Translations under genes and position numbers: made by a program | Assembly: GCF_933775445.1 (NCBI RefSeq) | Contig: NC_065872.1 | Coordinates: forward strand, 14,322,001 to 14,386,000 | From: Argentina anserina | Taxonomy: Eukaryota > Streptophyta > Magnoliopsida > Rosales > Rosaceae | Direction of reading: 5' to 3' | DNA length: 64,000 nt | Shown: positions 1 through 13,400 of the stretch, in pieces | How positions within the stretch are numbered: position 1 is the first letter of the stretch | How the letters are laid out: each line of letters starts with the position of its first letter | The notes under the pieces: generated by a model | Databases searched by the model: none | Told to the model about the DNA's origin: nothing | What the model saw: the letters and a program-made list of their open reading frames with translations, nothing else

Positions 1-73
1 TAGTCTTAGTTTTTGGTCAACCATCTTATTTGTCATGTGACAATATTAGATTCATCATAGTCAATTAGTCATC

Positions 74-101
74 ATACACCATGATGGTGTATTTATATTT
101 T
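74..101 (+). promoter_or_regulatory. Possible core promoter of the TGD2-like gene
   Basis: An AT-rich stretch resembling a weak TATA element (about 90-101) lies just downstream of a perfect 8-bp inverted repeat, atacacca/tggtgtat, separated by 3 bp (74-92). It precedes a CT-rich leader-like region with no long conserved ORF. Calling it a promoter is inference from position and composition only. Confidence 0.3.
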
Positions 102-493
102 CTCAATGCCCAATCTGGCCCTCCATGTACCCTCTTTTACCTTTAGCCTTCATTTTCACCTCTTGACTCACTTCACCACTTCTTCTTCTTCTTCTTCTTC
201 TTCTTCACTCTTGCAGGACCCTTCTGCCCAGGCAAGTTCAATCTCTAATCCTTCTCTTTCTTTCATCGCTCCCTTCAGCTTTCTAGGGTTTAATCGGCAT
301 CTCTTCTTTTCCTCTCACAACCCCACTGCAAAGTCAATCTCTCCTTGATTTCTCGTAATTCACAACCACGATTCTCAATTTCTTCTTTGGTTTTCCGATC
401 CTTGACTCTTCTCTGTGTTTTATGTTTTGTGTTTCAGGCTCTCTAAAATCCACATTCAGTTGCGGATAGAGGTAATGATTCCCATCTCTCTCT

Positions 494-495
<2 letters not shown>

Positions 496-532
<37 letters not shown>
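496..532. repeat. (CT)n microsatellite in the TGD2-like leader intron
   Basis: About 18 uninterrupted CT units lie just downstream of a probable donor site (gtaatg at about 473) of a 5'-untranslated intron. The likely acceptor is ttttgtag, ending at 1154. CT runs near transcription starts are common in plants. Length polymorphism is likely. Confidence 0.85.
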
Positions 533-535
<3 letters not shown>

Positions 536-1314
536 TGTGTTGTGAATTTTGCAGTTTATGTTTTTCGAGTTCAGTTTGGAAATGCTTCTAATTTGTTAGG
601 GTTTCATTACTAGGCTTATGATTCTTGTTATTTGTGAAATGTGTCACTGTGTTGTGTTGTATTTCTAGTCTGAGTAGGTTTATGATTTTTGTTACGGAGT
701 GTTTGCGGCAGTTTAGTCTTTCTGTTATGTGGATAGTTGCTCAGTTGCTGGGATTTGGAATAGATTATACTGTATCATCATCATTCAATTGAAAATCACA
801 CAGAAGTTTTAGCCCTTTATTTGCACCATTGAGCTTTAATGTACAGATATGAAAGCAAGTCAAAACAAGTCGAAAACAATTGGTTCCTGGCCCACTCTAA
901 TGCTTACTTAAATTGGTCATATCGTGGTTTGGATATAGGTACTCATATAATCTGTATAATCATTTAGATGTCTATGCTAAAGTTATATGAACTAAAAAGA
1001 GAAGGAATTTTATGTTCTAACATTCGCCCTTATTTCTGAATTCTTGATCTCGGTATGTAGACCGTAAGTTGAATTATCTGGCTTTTCTCTGATTAGAGTA
1101 TTGCCAATTTTGGAAAATAAAGATGGTTATAGTAATTCATTATCTGTTTTGTAGGATTTACACATGCTGGGTAGTTTTCAGCAGTGAAGCCTCATGTGAG
1201 AGTGCAGCCTTTTTACAGATTCGTGTCCGAACCCTTTGAAGGTTGTGAGCAACTGCTAGTTATATACTATTTCTGCAACAGCCACAAAAGCAATTTTCTG
1301 GATTATATTGAAAG

Positions 1315-4300
1315 ATGATTGGGAATTCCTTGGTCCAAGTCTCAACATGCCCCACAATGTTGTCTCTGTCACGTTTTTCTTCAAATAGCTTGCCTCATCT
1401 CCCTCCAAGATCAGCAAGACTAACCCGGATAAGGGCTACATCTGCTAATACTGGACACACTCAACCTCCTTCCTCTTCTAAGAAAGACGGGAACATACTT
1501 GCAGTTGTATTGGATGCTCCTCGTACTATTTGGAGGCAAACATTACGACCATTGAGTGATTTCGGATTTGGCCGTAGAAGCATATGGGAAGGTGGGGTAG
1601 GGCTGTTTCTAGTCTCAGGGGCCGTTCTCCTTGCACTAAGTGTGGCTTGGTTGAGGGGTTATCAATTGCGGTCCAGATTCAGGAAGTACTTCGCTGTGTT
1701 TGAGTTCACTCAAGCTTGTGGAATAGTCACTGGAACGCCAGTGCGGATCAGAGGGGTCACTGTTGGAAATGTGATCCGTGTTAATTCTTCCTTGCAAAGT
1801 ATCGAAGCTGTTGTTGAGGTATGGCTCAGTAACAAAATATTCCTTTACCTTTTGAAGTGGAAATACAACATTGTTCGACATTTAAATTATTATGTTTGCA
1901 GGTTGAAGATGATAAAACTGTCATACCTCGAAATTCACTGATTGAGGTAAATCAGTCAGGTCTTCTCATGGAGACAAGAATTGACATTACTCCTAGGGAT
2001 CCAATTCCTAATATTTCAGTTGGGCCTCTTCATCCCGAATGTGACAAAGAAGGTATGATTGTATGTGATAGGCAAAAGATGAAGGGAAATCAAGGAATTA
2101 GTTTAGATGCATTGGTAGGCATATTCACGCGTCTAGGACGTGAAGTGGAGGAGATTGGTATTGCAAACACCTATGCACTTGCTGAGCGCGTTGCTGCTGT
2201 TATAGAAGAGGCAAAGCCACTTTTGAAAAAGGTGTGATTTCCCCTGTACTTTTATTTTCCTGTTTAAGTTGGTAACCTTCATTCCCTTCCTTGTTTTCTC
2301 CCTCAATCGTATTACTGGGATCCTTAAGCTTGTTGAATGTAGTTGCTTCTAAAGAGAAAGATATTTAGAGTCATACATATACTTGTAATTTGTTTTTCAT
2401 ATAGATTGCTTTAATGAGGTTATGAGGACACTTAAAAGTATGTGGGAGGGTCCTGAAATCTGAAAGATACTCCTTTTCACGTCACAATGAGAAAATTGCA
2501 ATAGAAGATGTACATATGTTCAGAGTTCTAAGGCTGCATATTTATTTATTTGACGTTGCAGTAGCCTTCAGAATCACTGGATAGGTATTGGAGTCCGTTA
2601 GCAATAGTGCTGGTGTATAATTACATAAATTTTGTGTTTCATTAAAAGAAATGTCTGTATATTCCAGTTAGTTCTGCTACTTAACCATTATATATAGTTA
2701 CAGAGTTAGGATTCAAGTCAGTATAACTATCGTGGAGTTTTAATCTACACTTTTTAACTGCATTTAATAATACAAGTTGAATTTAGTTTTAGGCGGACAT
2801 TGGTGGCAGACTTGACTCCCAATTGGATACTTTTCCACATCTAGTTGTTGATTTATCGCGGAAGATGTCTTCCTTAGAAAACTACCCTCTTTATGCTGCT
2901 AGGTATGAAGATGTTTTGACATAAAGATCCTGTGCGAGTCTTGAAAAAGAAAATATACATAGCTTGGCTGGTCAACTCCATCTTTCAGTATAAACCTCTA
3001 ATATCTTGACTGGTTGTTGCTGTGTGAACTTTGTTTTTCACATCAGACCCTCACCAATTTTAACTGACACGTATTTCTTTTCTTCTACTCTTCTCTAGAG
3101 TTTTATTTTATTTTATTTTCTCCCAGGGATGTAAAAATGTATCCGATTCTTGTCATTTTGGTGACAAACAGATCCTAAAAGTCCATTGTATAGAACTTGG
3201 AACCCACATTATAGTTGCAAGTATTATAGTGCACATATTTTTATGTTGGTTTAGGTTAATGTAAACTGGGTGTTTACTTGTAACTATCAGCTTATTGGTC
3301 ATTTGTGTCATTTTAAATGTCCTATAGTCTTAACCATATGCCAGGGTGCTTATGGTGTAATGTGTAAACTGGGTGTTTGCTTCTCACTATCAGCTGATTC
3401 ATCATTTGTATCATACATTAATATGTCCTCATGCACAAGTCAATGGCTCTGATGTAGTGATGCCTCAGATCGAAGCCATGGCTGGAGATGTTCAACCTTT
3501 ATTGGCTGAGATTCATGATAGTGGTCTGCTAAAGGAAGTTGAGACTTTGACCCAAAGCCTCACGCAAGCCTCAGAAGATTTGAGGTAAATGATCTCAATC
3601 TAGTTAGATCACATGGAGCTATGCACATTGCTATTCACCAGTTATAATATATTATCTTATATCAAGATCAATGTGTAACTAAAAGAGGACCTTTCTTCTG
3701 AGTGTTATAACATTCTTCATTATTATAGCTATAATTGATGTCCAATGCCACTAGAGATTGTTGCGTCTTTTTATCCGTATTTCCTTGATATTTAATTAAT
3801 TTGTATTTTCATATGCTTAATATCATATGATACTTGTTTAAAATGTTCAAGGTTTGTATTCACCAATAACCTTTCAGTTCTCTTTGTTTGAACTGTGTTA
3901 TCATACTTGCATACTGATATTATGATCAAAAATTTGGCCCAACTCAGTACAGTTGGACGGTTAGCTTTTTAGTAATTTTAGGCTACTTTGTTATCAACTT
4001 GGTCATTCTCCTAATAAGTCAGTGTACTTTCTAGATCCACCATTCAACATTACCAGCTTCCGTATTCCTCAAAGCAGTTCAGTCTGATGCACCACACTAG
4101 TGACCTTCTAGCCTGCTACAGCTGATTCATTATCATTCTATCTTTGTTGCCACTGATTTGCAATGCTAGTCAGTGGTAGCGTTCACTTTGCTTCCATATG
4201 AGTTCAATAACATGTTTTTTTTTTAAACCATACTAGAAAGTGTACCATTGAGCTTGTTGTCTATCACCTAAATGCCGTAATGACTTATGCTAATTTTCTC

Positions 4301-4884
4301 CAGCTACTGAACAAGGCACTGCTTTTTTCTTCGAGACTAATGCATAACATACACATATTAGGATTCGGGACTTCAATCTATTATGGATGCTGAAGAACTT
4401 TTGCTTTAAAAATCTTATATTTACTGTGCAGAGCTTCAAGGAATTGATTATAACATGGTGTTTTTAGTTAGTTTCGTGATAAGCTTTTCAAATTATGAAT
4501 AGTAAAAAATAATTGTGCCATCAAAGTTTATAGTAAATTATAATTAATATGGAAATCTCGCTGGCTCCCGGATTCTAGTGATAAAGAGCTTCATTTTCTG
4601 CAGGAGAGTGCACTCGTCAATTATGACCCCTGAAAATACAGAACTGATTCAGAAGTCCATATACACTTTGATCTTCACCATGAAGAACATTGAGGTGACC
4701 CTATATTTTAATTTCAAATTTTTTTCCTCCCTTTGTCATAGAGCCTTTACAAATCTGTTTCCTTCTTTTAATTGTATTATACTTTTTGCAGAATATTAGC
4801 TCTGATATATTGGGTTTCACGGGTGACGAGGCCACAAGAAAAAATTTGAAGTTACTCATCAAGTCTCTCAGCAGGCTATTATGA
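1315..4884 (+). CDS. TGD2: TGD2-like chloroplast lipid transporter subunit (Mce-domain protein)
   Basis: This is the substrate-binding Mce/MlaD-type subunit of the TGD1-TGD2-TGD3 ABC transporter. The complex sits in the chloroplast inner envelope and imports ER-derived lipid for galactolipid synthesis. Coding exons: 1315-1818, 1902-2231, 3469-3584, 4604-4694 and 4792-4884, all with GT-AG junctions and consistent phase, giving 377 residues, close to the family length. Residues 1 to about 45 are Ser/Arg-rich, as in a transit peptide. Residues 93-113 form one hydrophobic membrane segment. The Mce motif GTPVRIRGVTVG is at 140-151. The C-terminal half (TQASEDLR, SSIMTPENTELIQKS, GFTGDEATRKN) is the conserved plant extension. 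The ATG at 1315 is the first codon in frame ahead of the transit peptide, and upstream sequence looks like leader plus leader intron. An open, splice-flanked stretch at 2793-2902 was left out because it would break the frame. Confidence 0.9.
3257..3434 (+). repeat. Imperfect direct repeat in a TGD2-like intron
   Basis: Two copies of about 75 bp, at about 3257-3330 and 3357-3434, share the string aaactgggtgttt and the phrases ctatcagct and catttgt-tcat. The second copy ends about 35 bp before the acceptor at 3468, so the duplication covers the branch-point region. Simple local duplication is the likeliest origin. Confidence 0.6.
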
Positions 4885-6600
4885 AGATAAGAGGTGGATT
4901 CGATATAGCTGCTTAGTGCTTACCTTAGTTGAGATGGCCAATTATGGTCTCTCACATGTATTGGAACTGTGTAGAGGAGGGTAAAATGAAGTGTCGCCTC
5001 ATGGCCCTTTCTTTTTTCTACTTGAGATATTTTGTTGTGTTTTGTGTTTCTTTTATCAATGCACATAAGGGCTTTTACCGAGAGGTATTCTGTAGAAAAT
5101 TTTGTTAAAATCTACATCAAATTTGAACTTTGATTCTAAATTTACCCCTGATCTTACAACACTTCTATCTAAACCTCTGTTTTCACAGCGTCCAAATCAT
5201 ATCCATCCCAAAAGTACTTCCCAGTTCCCGCAATAAGTGCTGGAGCCACTGTGTCTAGCAGGTTGTGCAATTACTGGCATTTTTAGATTCTTGTGGCCAT
5301 CTCCTAGATCTTGCAAGGGAAGCGTTCTGGAATGGTCCAACCCCATCGTTCTTGCAAGGATCTAAAACTAGTTACCGATGTGGTAGAGGCAGAGCAACTC
5401 GTAGATGTGACATCATGTAACTCAACTACCCAACACTTATCTCATTCATCATGAAAACAACGTACCACGTTCGGTTTTCCATATTTGCCCGATAAATAGT
5501 TACTGGATTAATTGAAAAGAAGCCAAGAGCCAAAAAAATTTGGAAGTCAATGGACATACATGCTACCAAAAGCACTGTATAGACAGTTGGCACAGTTATG
5601 TACTTGAGGTGTGGCTAATGGTACCCTGCTCAATAAATGAAATGATCATTTGATACCTCGAGTACTAGTGTACTACAACGTTCACCTTTTTAAAGTTTTA
5701 GTACTTGTGTTTAAAGTTGTATCATCGCTCTAGTCACACCTAAATGAGATGCACATCAATATCACGAGTTAAATGTAGGTAATCCCATGAATTTAGTTAT
5801 TTAAAGTTATAATATCTCTGTTTAAGGGTACATTTCGTCACTCTAGTCAGACACATTAAACAAGCTTCATATCTAGGTGATTCGCCTGCATAAAAGAATT
5901 TCATACATGTCGCCCTTCTTTCTTCCAGGGGGTTTCCAATATGGTTTGTTTCAATGTCCCGAGATATAGCTTCATCTTGGTGGATTGGTTAACTTGTTTC
6001 TGCGTATTAAGCACCCTTCACCACGCATGACCACTTTTTTATTTCAATGCTTTAGATTCTACTCTCAGAGTTCTTATAATAACACCAATGATTTCTCTTC
6101 TCATTACAAAATGAAATAAAATAAAAGGGAAGCAGTGCTGCTATTGTCTTGGGGATGTGACATCTTTTCTTGCAGCCGACACACCATGAGTCGATGACCT
6201 TGATGCTAACAATCTCTTACCGTCCACATGCACCCATTTGCATTCTTAGAATACAAAAACTTTAAACTAAATATCATATTTGCATTGAAACGTAAAAATC
6301 CATTTCTAAATTCCAATAAACTAAAAACAAAATTGATAATAAGAAAATATTACATTTCGTTTTCTGCAAAGATTCCCCATCCCCGAGTAGTTGCTAGCTG
6401 CAACAATTCTTGCGACCCTTTAACCGCTGCTTTGGCTCCACATTCATTTCATTCCCCAAAACCAAATGAATCAAATCCAAACCAAAGTGGGGTCTCACCC
6501 TCCCAAGTTTTTTTCCATCTGTTTTATGATGTGCATGTGTATAACACTGTGTTTCTGTCAGACACTGACAGCTCTTCCTCACACTCAAACTCAATCATAC
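4885..6600. other. 3'-untranslated region and intergenic spacer
   Basis: The first few hundred bases are probably the TGD2-like 3' UTR. The rest has stops in all frames, short unrelated ORFs and no repeat ends I could recognise. From about 6600 the CT-rich sequence looks like promoter and leader of the next gene. Confidence 0.5.
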
Positions 6601-7429
6601 GTTAAGCCGGGCAGCCCTGGCTTCAATTATCTCTCTCCCTATTCCCATTCCTATCCCCATTTGTCCTTTTGCTGATCTGTAATCGTCTTCCTAAAACCCC
6701 AGAGTGGCCAGTTTTGTTATCTTCTTTACCCAAAAGGCAGAAACTACTCAACTCTTGCAGAGATTTCCAAGTTTTGTTTTTGTTCCCAATTTTGGTTGCT
6801 TATGTGATTCATTTATTGACCAAATGCCTATATTTCCTTTAGGCCCTCTTTACTCATTTCTCTCTTCTTCTGGGTCGGTGGTTCTTGCTCTCTGTTGCTT
6901 CACACAATCATTAATGCTGTTTGTTGAAAGGAAAAACCTTTTATTATGTAGTAGTGGTTGATGGTTTGGGTTTTAATTTAATCAGGAATCTTCATATTTT
7001 TCCTGAAAAGGATGGTCACCATTATTATTGGCAAAAGCACACTTACACCTACCAAGCATGAATCTTGTGCAATGCATGTTCCCCTTGTTATGTGTTTTGT
7101 GTGATTAAACCCTTCTTTGGTATCAAATATTATTTGCTTCTAAAGCTTTGTTCCCATTTTGCCAATCTCGGCAACCCTGTCAAAGTCCACAGATGCAATC
7201 TGGGTACTCTGGAAAAAGGTAAAAGGAGGCTCTTTTACCACTTGGGTGCTCACAAATCTGTGCTCCCAATCAGGGTTTTGTGTAAAAATTGAATCTTGGA
7301 GGTTTTTCTCATCTGGGTTTTGAGAAAAGTCTCAATCTTGAGGCTTTTCTCAACTGGATTTTGGAGTTTTTGGGTTTCTGTGTTATGTGGTATTGGAGTT
7401 GGAGGTGAGGGGTGTCCAGATCATAACAA

Positions 7430-10400
7430 ATGGCGAATCTTGTCCCTGGTGTGCTGCTCAAGCTCTTGCAGCATATGAACACAGATGTGAAAGTGGCTGG
7501 GGAGCACAGGTCGTCTCTGTTACAAGTTGTGAGCATTGTTCCAGCTCTGGCAGGGGGTGAGCTTTTCCCAAACCAAGGCTTCTATCTCAAGGTATCAGAT
7601 TCCTCTCATGCAACTTATGTATCTCTGCCTGATGAGCATGATGATTTAATTCTCAGTGATAAGATTCAATTGGGTCAGTTTATTCATGTGGACCGGCTTC
7701 AAGCCGCCACACCGGTCCCTATACTTCATGGTGTTAGGCCTGTTCCTGGGAGGCACCCTTGTGTGGGGAGCCCTGAGGACATTGTTGCTACACATTCTCT
7801 TGGTTTTCTTAACAATGATGCAAAGTCGGGTTCTAAAAATGGAGAGAAAGTGAAATCTGAGTCTAAAGTATTAGGAAGTGGTTATGGTGGAACAAGATTA
7901 AATGGTAATAGTGCCAAGGAGGAGAAATTAGATAAGAAACCGGGAGCTTTTGATAGATCAAAGTCTCAGCTATCCAAGCCATCAATGAATATAGAGGTGA
8001 AGAAGGAATCCTTGACCAGATTGAGGTCCTTGAATTCAAGGTCTATTCCATCATCTCCAACAGGTTGTTATTCATTGCCAACGTCTTTTGAGAAATTTTC
8101 GAACAGTGTCAAGAGCCAGGGAAAAGTAAAGGCAACAGCTAAGGCCGGAGGTATAGAAAAGACTAGTTCTGTTCGTGGGGTGAGTCCAGATGGGAGAAAG
8201 TCATTTTCGGGAAACCCAATGAGGAATTTGGTTCAGGGATTTGATATGGGGGCCAAGGCTCTGAGGAAGAGCTGGGAAGGAAATATGGAGGTGAGGAGTA
8301 GAGAGAGTTCAAAATCAAAGGATACCAGACGTGATTCAAAGTTAGAAGTTCGCATACCTGTAAGTCTTATTGTGCTTCACCTTTCGTTTTGAATGATTCA
8401 TATTTCCTTTGGATTCACCCTTTATTTGATATTGATCCATTAATTGAACTTGTTAGCTCATCTGGTTTTCCTATAAGCCAGTATTTGAGTTGGGAAATGA
8501 ACAATTCAATATGATTAGTGCAGTAATAATCAATGCTATTGTTTGAAAAATATTTATCTTCACTTTGTCTTTTTTATTTAATTCTGCAGTAACTAACTTT
8601 CAAAAGATTCGAAAAAAAAAGAGTTCATTTTCTGTTTCCCTTATGCACAAACTGTGATTATTGACAATATGCATTGTCCAGGGTCCTAGGAAAAGTATAT
8701 CAAATGAGAGGTTGCCGTCTAAAGAGGAACCAAAGATGCAGATATCTACAAAGTCATTGAAGGAGGAGAATAAGGTTCAACAGTCTACAAAGAAAGTTGC
8801 AGCAAATGGAACGTTGGGCGATCAAGACAGGTCAATTAAACCAAGAATAGCAGCTGGAAAGAAATCATCGGATGCATCTAACAATGGATTTCCTGGAAAC
8901 TTGGTCAAGGTTCCTTTAAATAACAGAAAACTAACAGATGGTGGTTTTCCATGGGCTTCACTTCCATCATCAGTTGCAAAGCTTGCAAAGGTATAGTTCT
9001 GTAATATCTTAAGGTTTTTGTTATTTACTGCATTAAGTCCCTCGTTTCTGGTAATTGATTATACTGTTCTTCCACCATCATATTTCACTACTTCAGAGGT
9101 TTTTCATACTAAACTTTGATATTTCAAAACAACCATGTCACAGATTTGTGATTCCCAAATTTTGTTTGCTTATTAGGTGCTGATATTGCTGTAATTTGTA
9201 GTCATTTGTTTTGCTTTGTACCGAATTCTAAATTGAGGAGCTTAATTTTCAACAATAGTTCATTTAATTCTGAGCAACAGCTATCTTTTCTCTTCACTGT
9301 GTAAGTTTTAGGACATGCATGTTATTTGGTATGCTGGTCTCTTTACATGTGTATTCTGGTATTCGACTCGGCACTTCTCTTACTAAATACTTTCACCGTT
9401 TCACATCTATCACAACAGGAAGTTTTGAGGCACAGGGATTCAGCACAAATGGCAACAATAGAGGCAATGCAGGAAGCTTCTACTGCAGAGAGCTTACTAC
9501 GATGTTTGAGGTAAGGCTAAAGACTTTGAATAGCCCATTTACTTGTAGCTTCGTTTTGTTGATTTAAACTATCATTAGTCAAATGTTAACTCTCGCCACT
9601 TCTTACTGGACATCTTTGGCCTTGACTTTAGGGTCTGATTCACTTTGTGGCTGTAAAATTTCTATCTGGTTGTATGGCCTAATGTTAGCATCTAACAATT
9701 ATAAATCCAAAGAATCTTAAATAGCAATATCTGGTGCAATCTAATCATCGTTCAGCCCTGTTTTTAGTTTTCTAAGGCTGCAGAGCATGATAAAGATAAC
9801 AAATCCATTTTCCTTCTTAGAGTCGGGATTTTTGCCCTTAAATTCATGAACGCATAAGAGATCAGATCGAGGGTGCCACGGTAATGCTTTTACTTAGGGG
9901 AGTGGAACCAATCACAATAGATACAAGGGATATGAACAGCAATGGTCTTATGTGAGATTATAACAGATATACAATGGTCATTTGACATTATAATAAGAAC
10001 CGTTGTGCGTTGTGTACATCATTATGGTCTTGGGGTGGTTATGCATTTAGTAATCAAACCTCCCACACCATAGAATCTTGAGGGAGGAAGCTTTTGCAAA
10101 TATCTAGGTAGATAGAATGAAGAGGCATGAACCCCACAGCACTGGGAGCAAACCATGTGCCTGATCATTTATACCAAGTATTATCTACGGACTCATCATA
10201 TATTACCTTCTAAGGTGCTGAAGTAATCATTTGCCATACCATTATGGTTAGAGACTTAGAGCAGCCTATCCAGCTTCATCAACCCCACACCTGACTGTCA
10301 CCATCCACATTTATTATCTTCACATTGACCTTTGCCCTGTTAAATAAAATTTTATGAAGATAAAAACTAAATCAATCTTTTTCTGTTGTTATAAGCGCCT

Positions 10401-13400
10401 TTAGATCTTAATAGTTATTTGCGATATAAGCAAAGGAAAGTAAACAGAAACACACCAAAGTTATAGTGGTTCAGCTGAAGCCTACCTCCACTGTGATCTC
10501 TCTTGAGAGATTTACTAGTACTGAAGAATTTAGGTACAAGTACTTATTGCAGACCTTAACCCCTCCCTGTCTAGCTCCTATCTCTCTATCACCCTTAGCT
10601 CTCTCTTTAGGATTTCTGTCTCTCTCTCTAAAAACCTCCCTGCAGCCCTATTTATATCAATAGGGGCTGCTTAATACAATATGGACTAGGATTACTAAAC
10701 CTAACACAAATCCTAATAGAATATTAGAAGATATACTCTCCTAAAACATATAGAAAAGCTGTGCTAACTTATTTCCTTTCTAAACCTGGATTTGATTACT
10801 AAATCCTAACTCCAACATGCATCAACGAGCCAAAAACACAACAATCTCCACCTTGGTGAGTTGATACCAAATGATTGTTGCAACCTTCAGGATGTCTTGT
10901 ATCTCTTGAAGTAACCCTGAACAAACCTCCAAGATCATTCACCTTGGCAATACTCCTCTTGCCTCATCGCACCTCAAGTGAGGAGGTGCTCCACCACAAC
11001 TCAGCATGTTGTGACACTAAGCAGGTTCAAGCAGTGCTTGAACTTCTCTACAGAAACTGGCTTTGTTAGACAATCTGCTGCATTGTCATTTGTGTGAACT
11101 TTCTCCACAATAATATATCCAGCTTCTATCTAATCTCTGATCCGGTGATAGCGAACATCAATGTGCTTTGTCCTTGCATGAAACACTTGATTCTTCGCCA
11201 AATGTATGGCACTTTGGCTGTCACACTTCACTACCACACCTTCCTGGTGAATACCAAACTGTCCTGCCAGTCCATTCAACCAAATAGCTTCCTTAGAAGC
11301 TTCTGTCAACGCCATATACTCTGCCTCAGTAGTAGATAGAGCTGTAACCTCTTGAAGATTTGCTTTCCAGCTCACAGGCCCTCCACCACAAGTGAAAACA
11401 TAACCTGTTGTAGACCTTCTTCTATCTAAGTCTCCTGCAAAATCAGAGTCAACAAAACCAGCCACACAAGCTTCTTCTTGTTTTCTTTCAAACTTGATTC
11501 CAAACTGCCTAGTTCTCTTTAAGTACCTCAGAATCCACTTCACTGCTTCCCAATGACGCTTTCCCGGATTTGACATATACTTAGAGACAACACTCAATGC
11601 TTGAGCTAAATCTGGTCTTGTGCATATCATTGCATACATGAGACACCCTACTGCATTAGCATATGGAACATTCTTCATCGCATCAATCTCCTTTTGATTT
11701 GATGGCTTATGCTCTGCACTCAGCCGAAAGTGTGCAGCTAATGGGGTAGAAACAACCTTAGCTTCATCCATGTTGAACCGTTCAAGTACCTTCATAATGT
11801 ACTTCTCTTGTGACAGCCATATTTCACTTGTGTTTCTATCCCTTCTTATTTCAATTCCAAGGATCTTCTGTGCAGCTCCTAGATCCTTCATGTCGAATTC
11901 AGCCCCCAAATTTTCCTTAAGTTTCTGAATTTTCAACATATCCTTGCATGCAATCAGCATGTCATCTACATATAGTAGTAGTAGAATTACCTCCCCATCT
12001 TCGAATACATGGTAGTAAACGCAACAGTCATATTGACACCTTGTGTAGCCTATCTTCAGCATGTATGTGTCGAAACGCTTGTACCACTGCCTTGGCGATT
12101 GCTTGAGTCCATATAGAGACTTCTTTAGTCGACAAACCAGATTCTCTTTCCCTGTTTCGACAAAACCCTCCGGCTGCGACATGTAAATGTCTTCTTCGAG
12201 GTCCCCATGAAGAAACGCAGTTTTAACATCCATCTGCTCAATCTCCATATCATACTGAGCTGCTATAGACAACAACAACCGTATTGAAGTATGTTTGACC
12301 ACCGGAGAGAAAATCTCGTCATAGTCCACTCCCTCTTTCTGCGAATACCCTTTTGCCACCAGACGTGCTTTGTACTTTATGGCATCATCATCATGTATTC
12401 CTTCTTTCTTCCTAAACACCCACTTACAGCCAACAAGTTTTCTTTCTTTGGGTTTAGGAACCAACTCCCACACGGAATTCTTATGCAGAGATTCCATCTC
12501 TTCTGCCATAGCACCAATCCAACCTTCCCTTTCTTCGCTTTCTATAGCTTCTTGATAAGTAGTTGGATCACCTTGACTAATGGTCAGAGCATGACTCACA
12601 TCTTCTTCGGTTTCAAATCCGTACCGTTGTACCTTCTTTAAATTCCTCTTTGGTTTGTCAAGTGCTATGACTCGCCTCACTGGCTCAGGTTCTTGTGGGA
12701 TGGGAGGATTTTGACTCCTACGTGGGGACTGCTCCACCTGAGCCCTAACTGGTGACTGTTGTTGCTGCTCTGGTTCCTCAATGGCTACTTGATCATTCCC
12801 TACTTGCTCCACCTGAGCTGGAGAATCTTCAACTGATCGTTTAGCTAATGATATCTCGATTGCTTCTTCATCTTTTTCAGCAACAGTCATCTTCTCCTCC
12901 TTACTATTAGCTTCTATATTTAACAGCATAGTCTTCTCATCAAAAACAACGTCCCTGCTGAGCACTCTTTTCTCGTTGATTATATCCCACAACTTATAAC
13001 CTTTTACTCCTCTTTGAAAACCAATAAACACACATTCAAGTGACTTTGGTTCCAGTTTGGTTCTTTCATCCTTGGGAATATGCGCAAAGGCGCTGCATCC
13101 AAACACTCTTAAGTTGGAATAGTCAACTGGTTTTCCAGACCATACCTCCTCTGCACACTTGAAGTTAATAGCCTTTGAAGGTGATCGATTAATCAAGTAA
13201 CAAGCATGATTAAGCGATTCTGCCCAAAACTCTTCAGGCAACCCTGCATGAAGCCTCATGCTTCTTTCTCTCTCCAAGAGAGTTCTGTTCATCCTCTCTG
13301 CAACACCGTTTTGCTGGGGAGTTTTCTTAACAGTAAAGTGTCTTGTAATGGCTTCATCTTTGCAGAATTGTAAGAACTGATTACTTCTATATTCACCTCC

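Noticed and set aside
106..348. 80-codon ORF rich in Ser/Phe/Leu at the window start
   Set aside because: It lies in the CT-rich leader of the TGD2-like gene, has no domain, and its composition follows the pyrimidine-rich DNA.
1636..1881. 81-codon minus-strand ORF
   Set aside because: It is a shadow of the first TGD2-like coding exon.
11094..12641. Several plus-strand ORFs
   Set aside because: They are antisense shadows of the copia pol frame and show no domain of their own.
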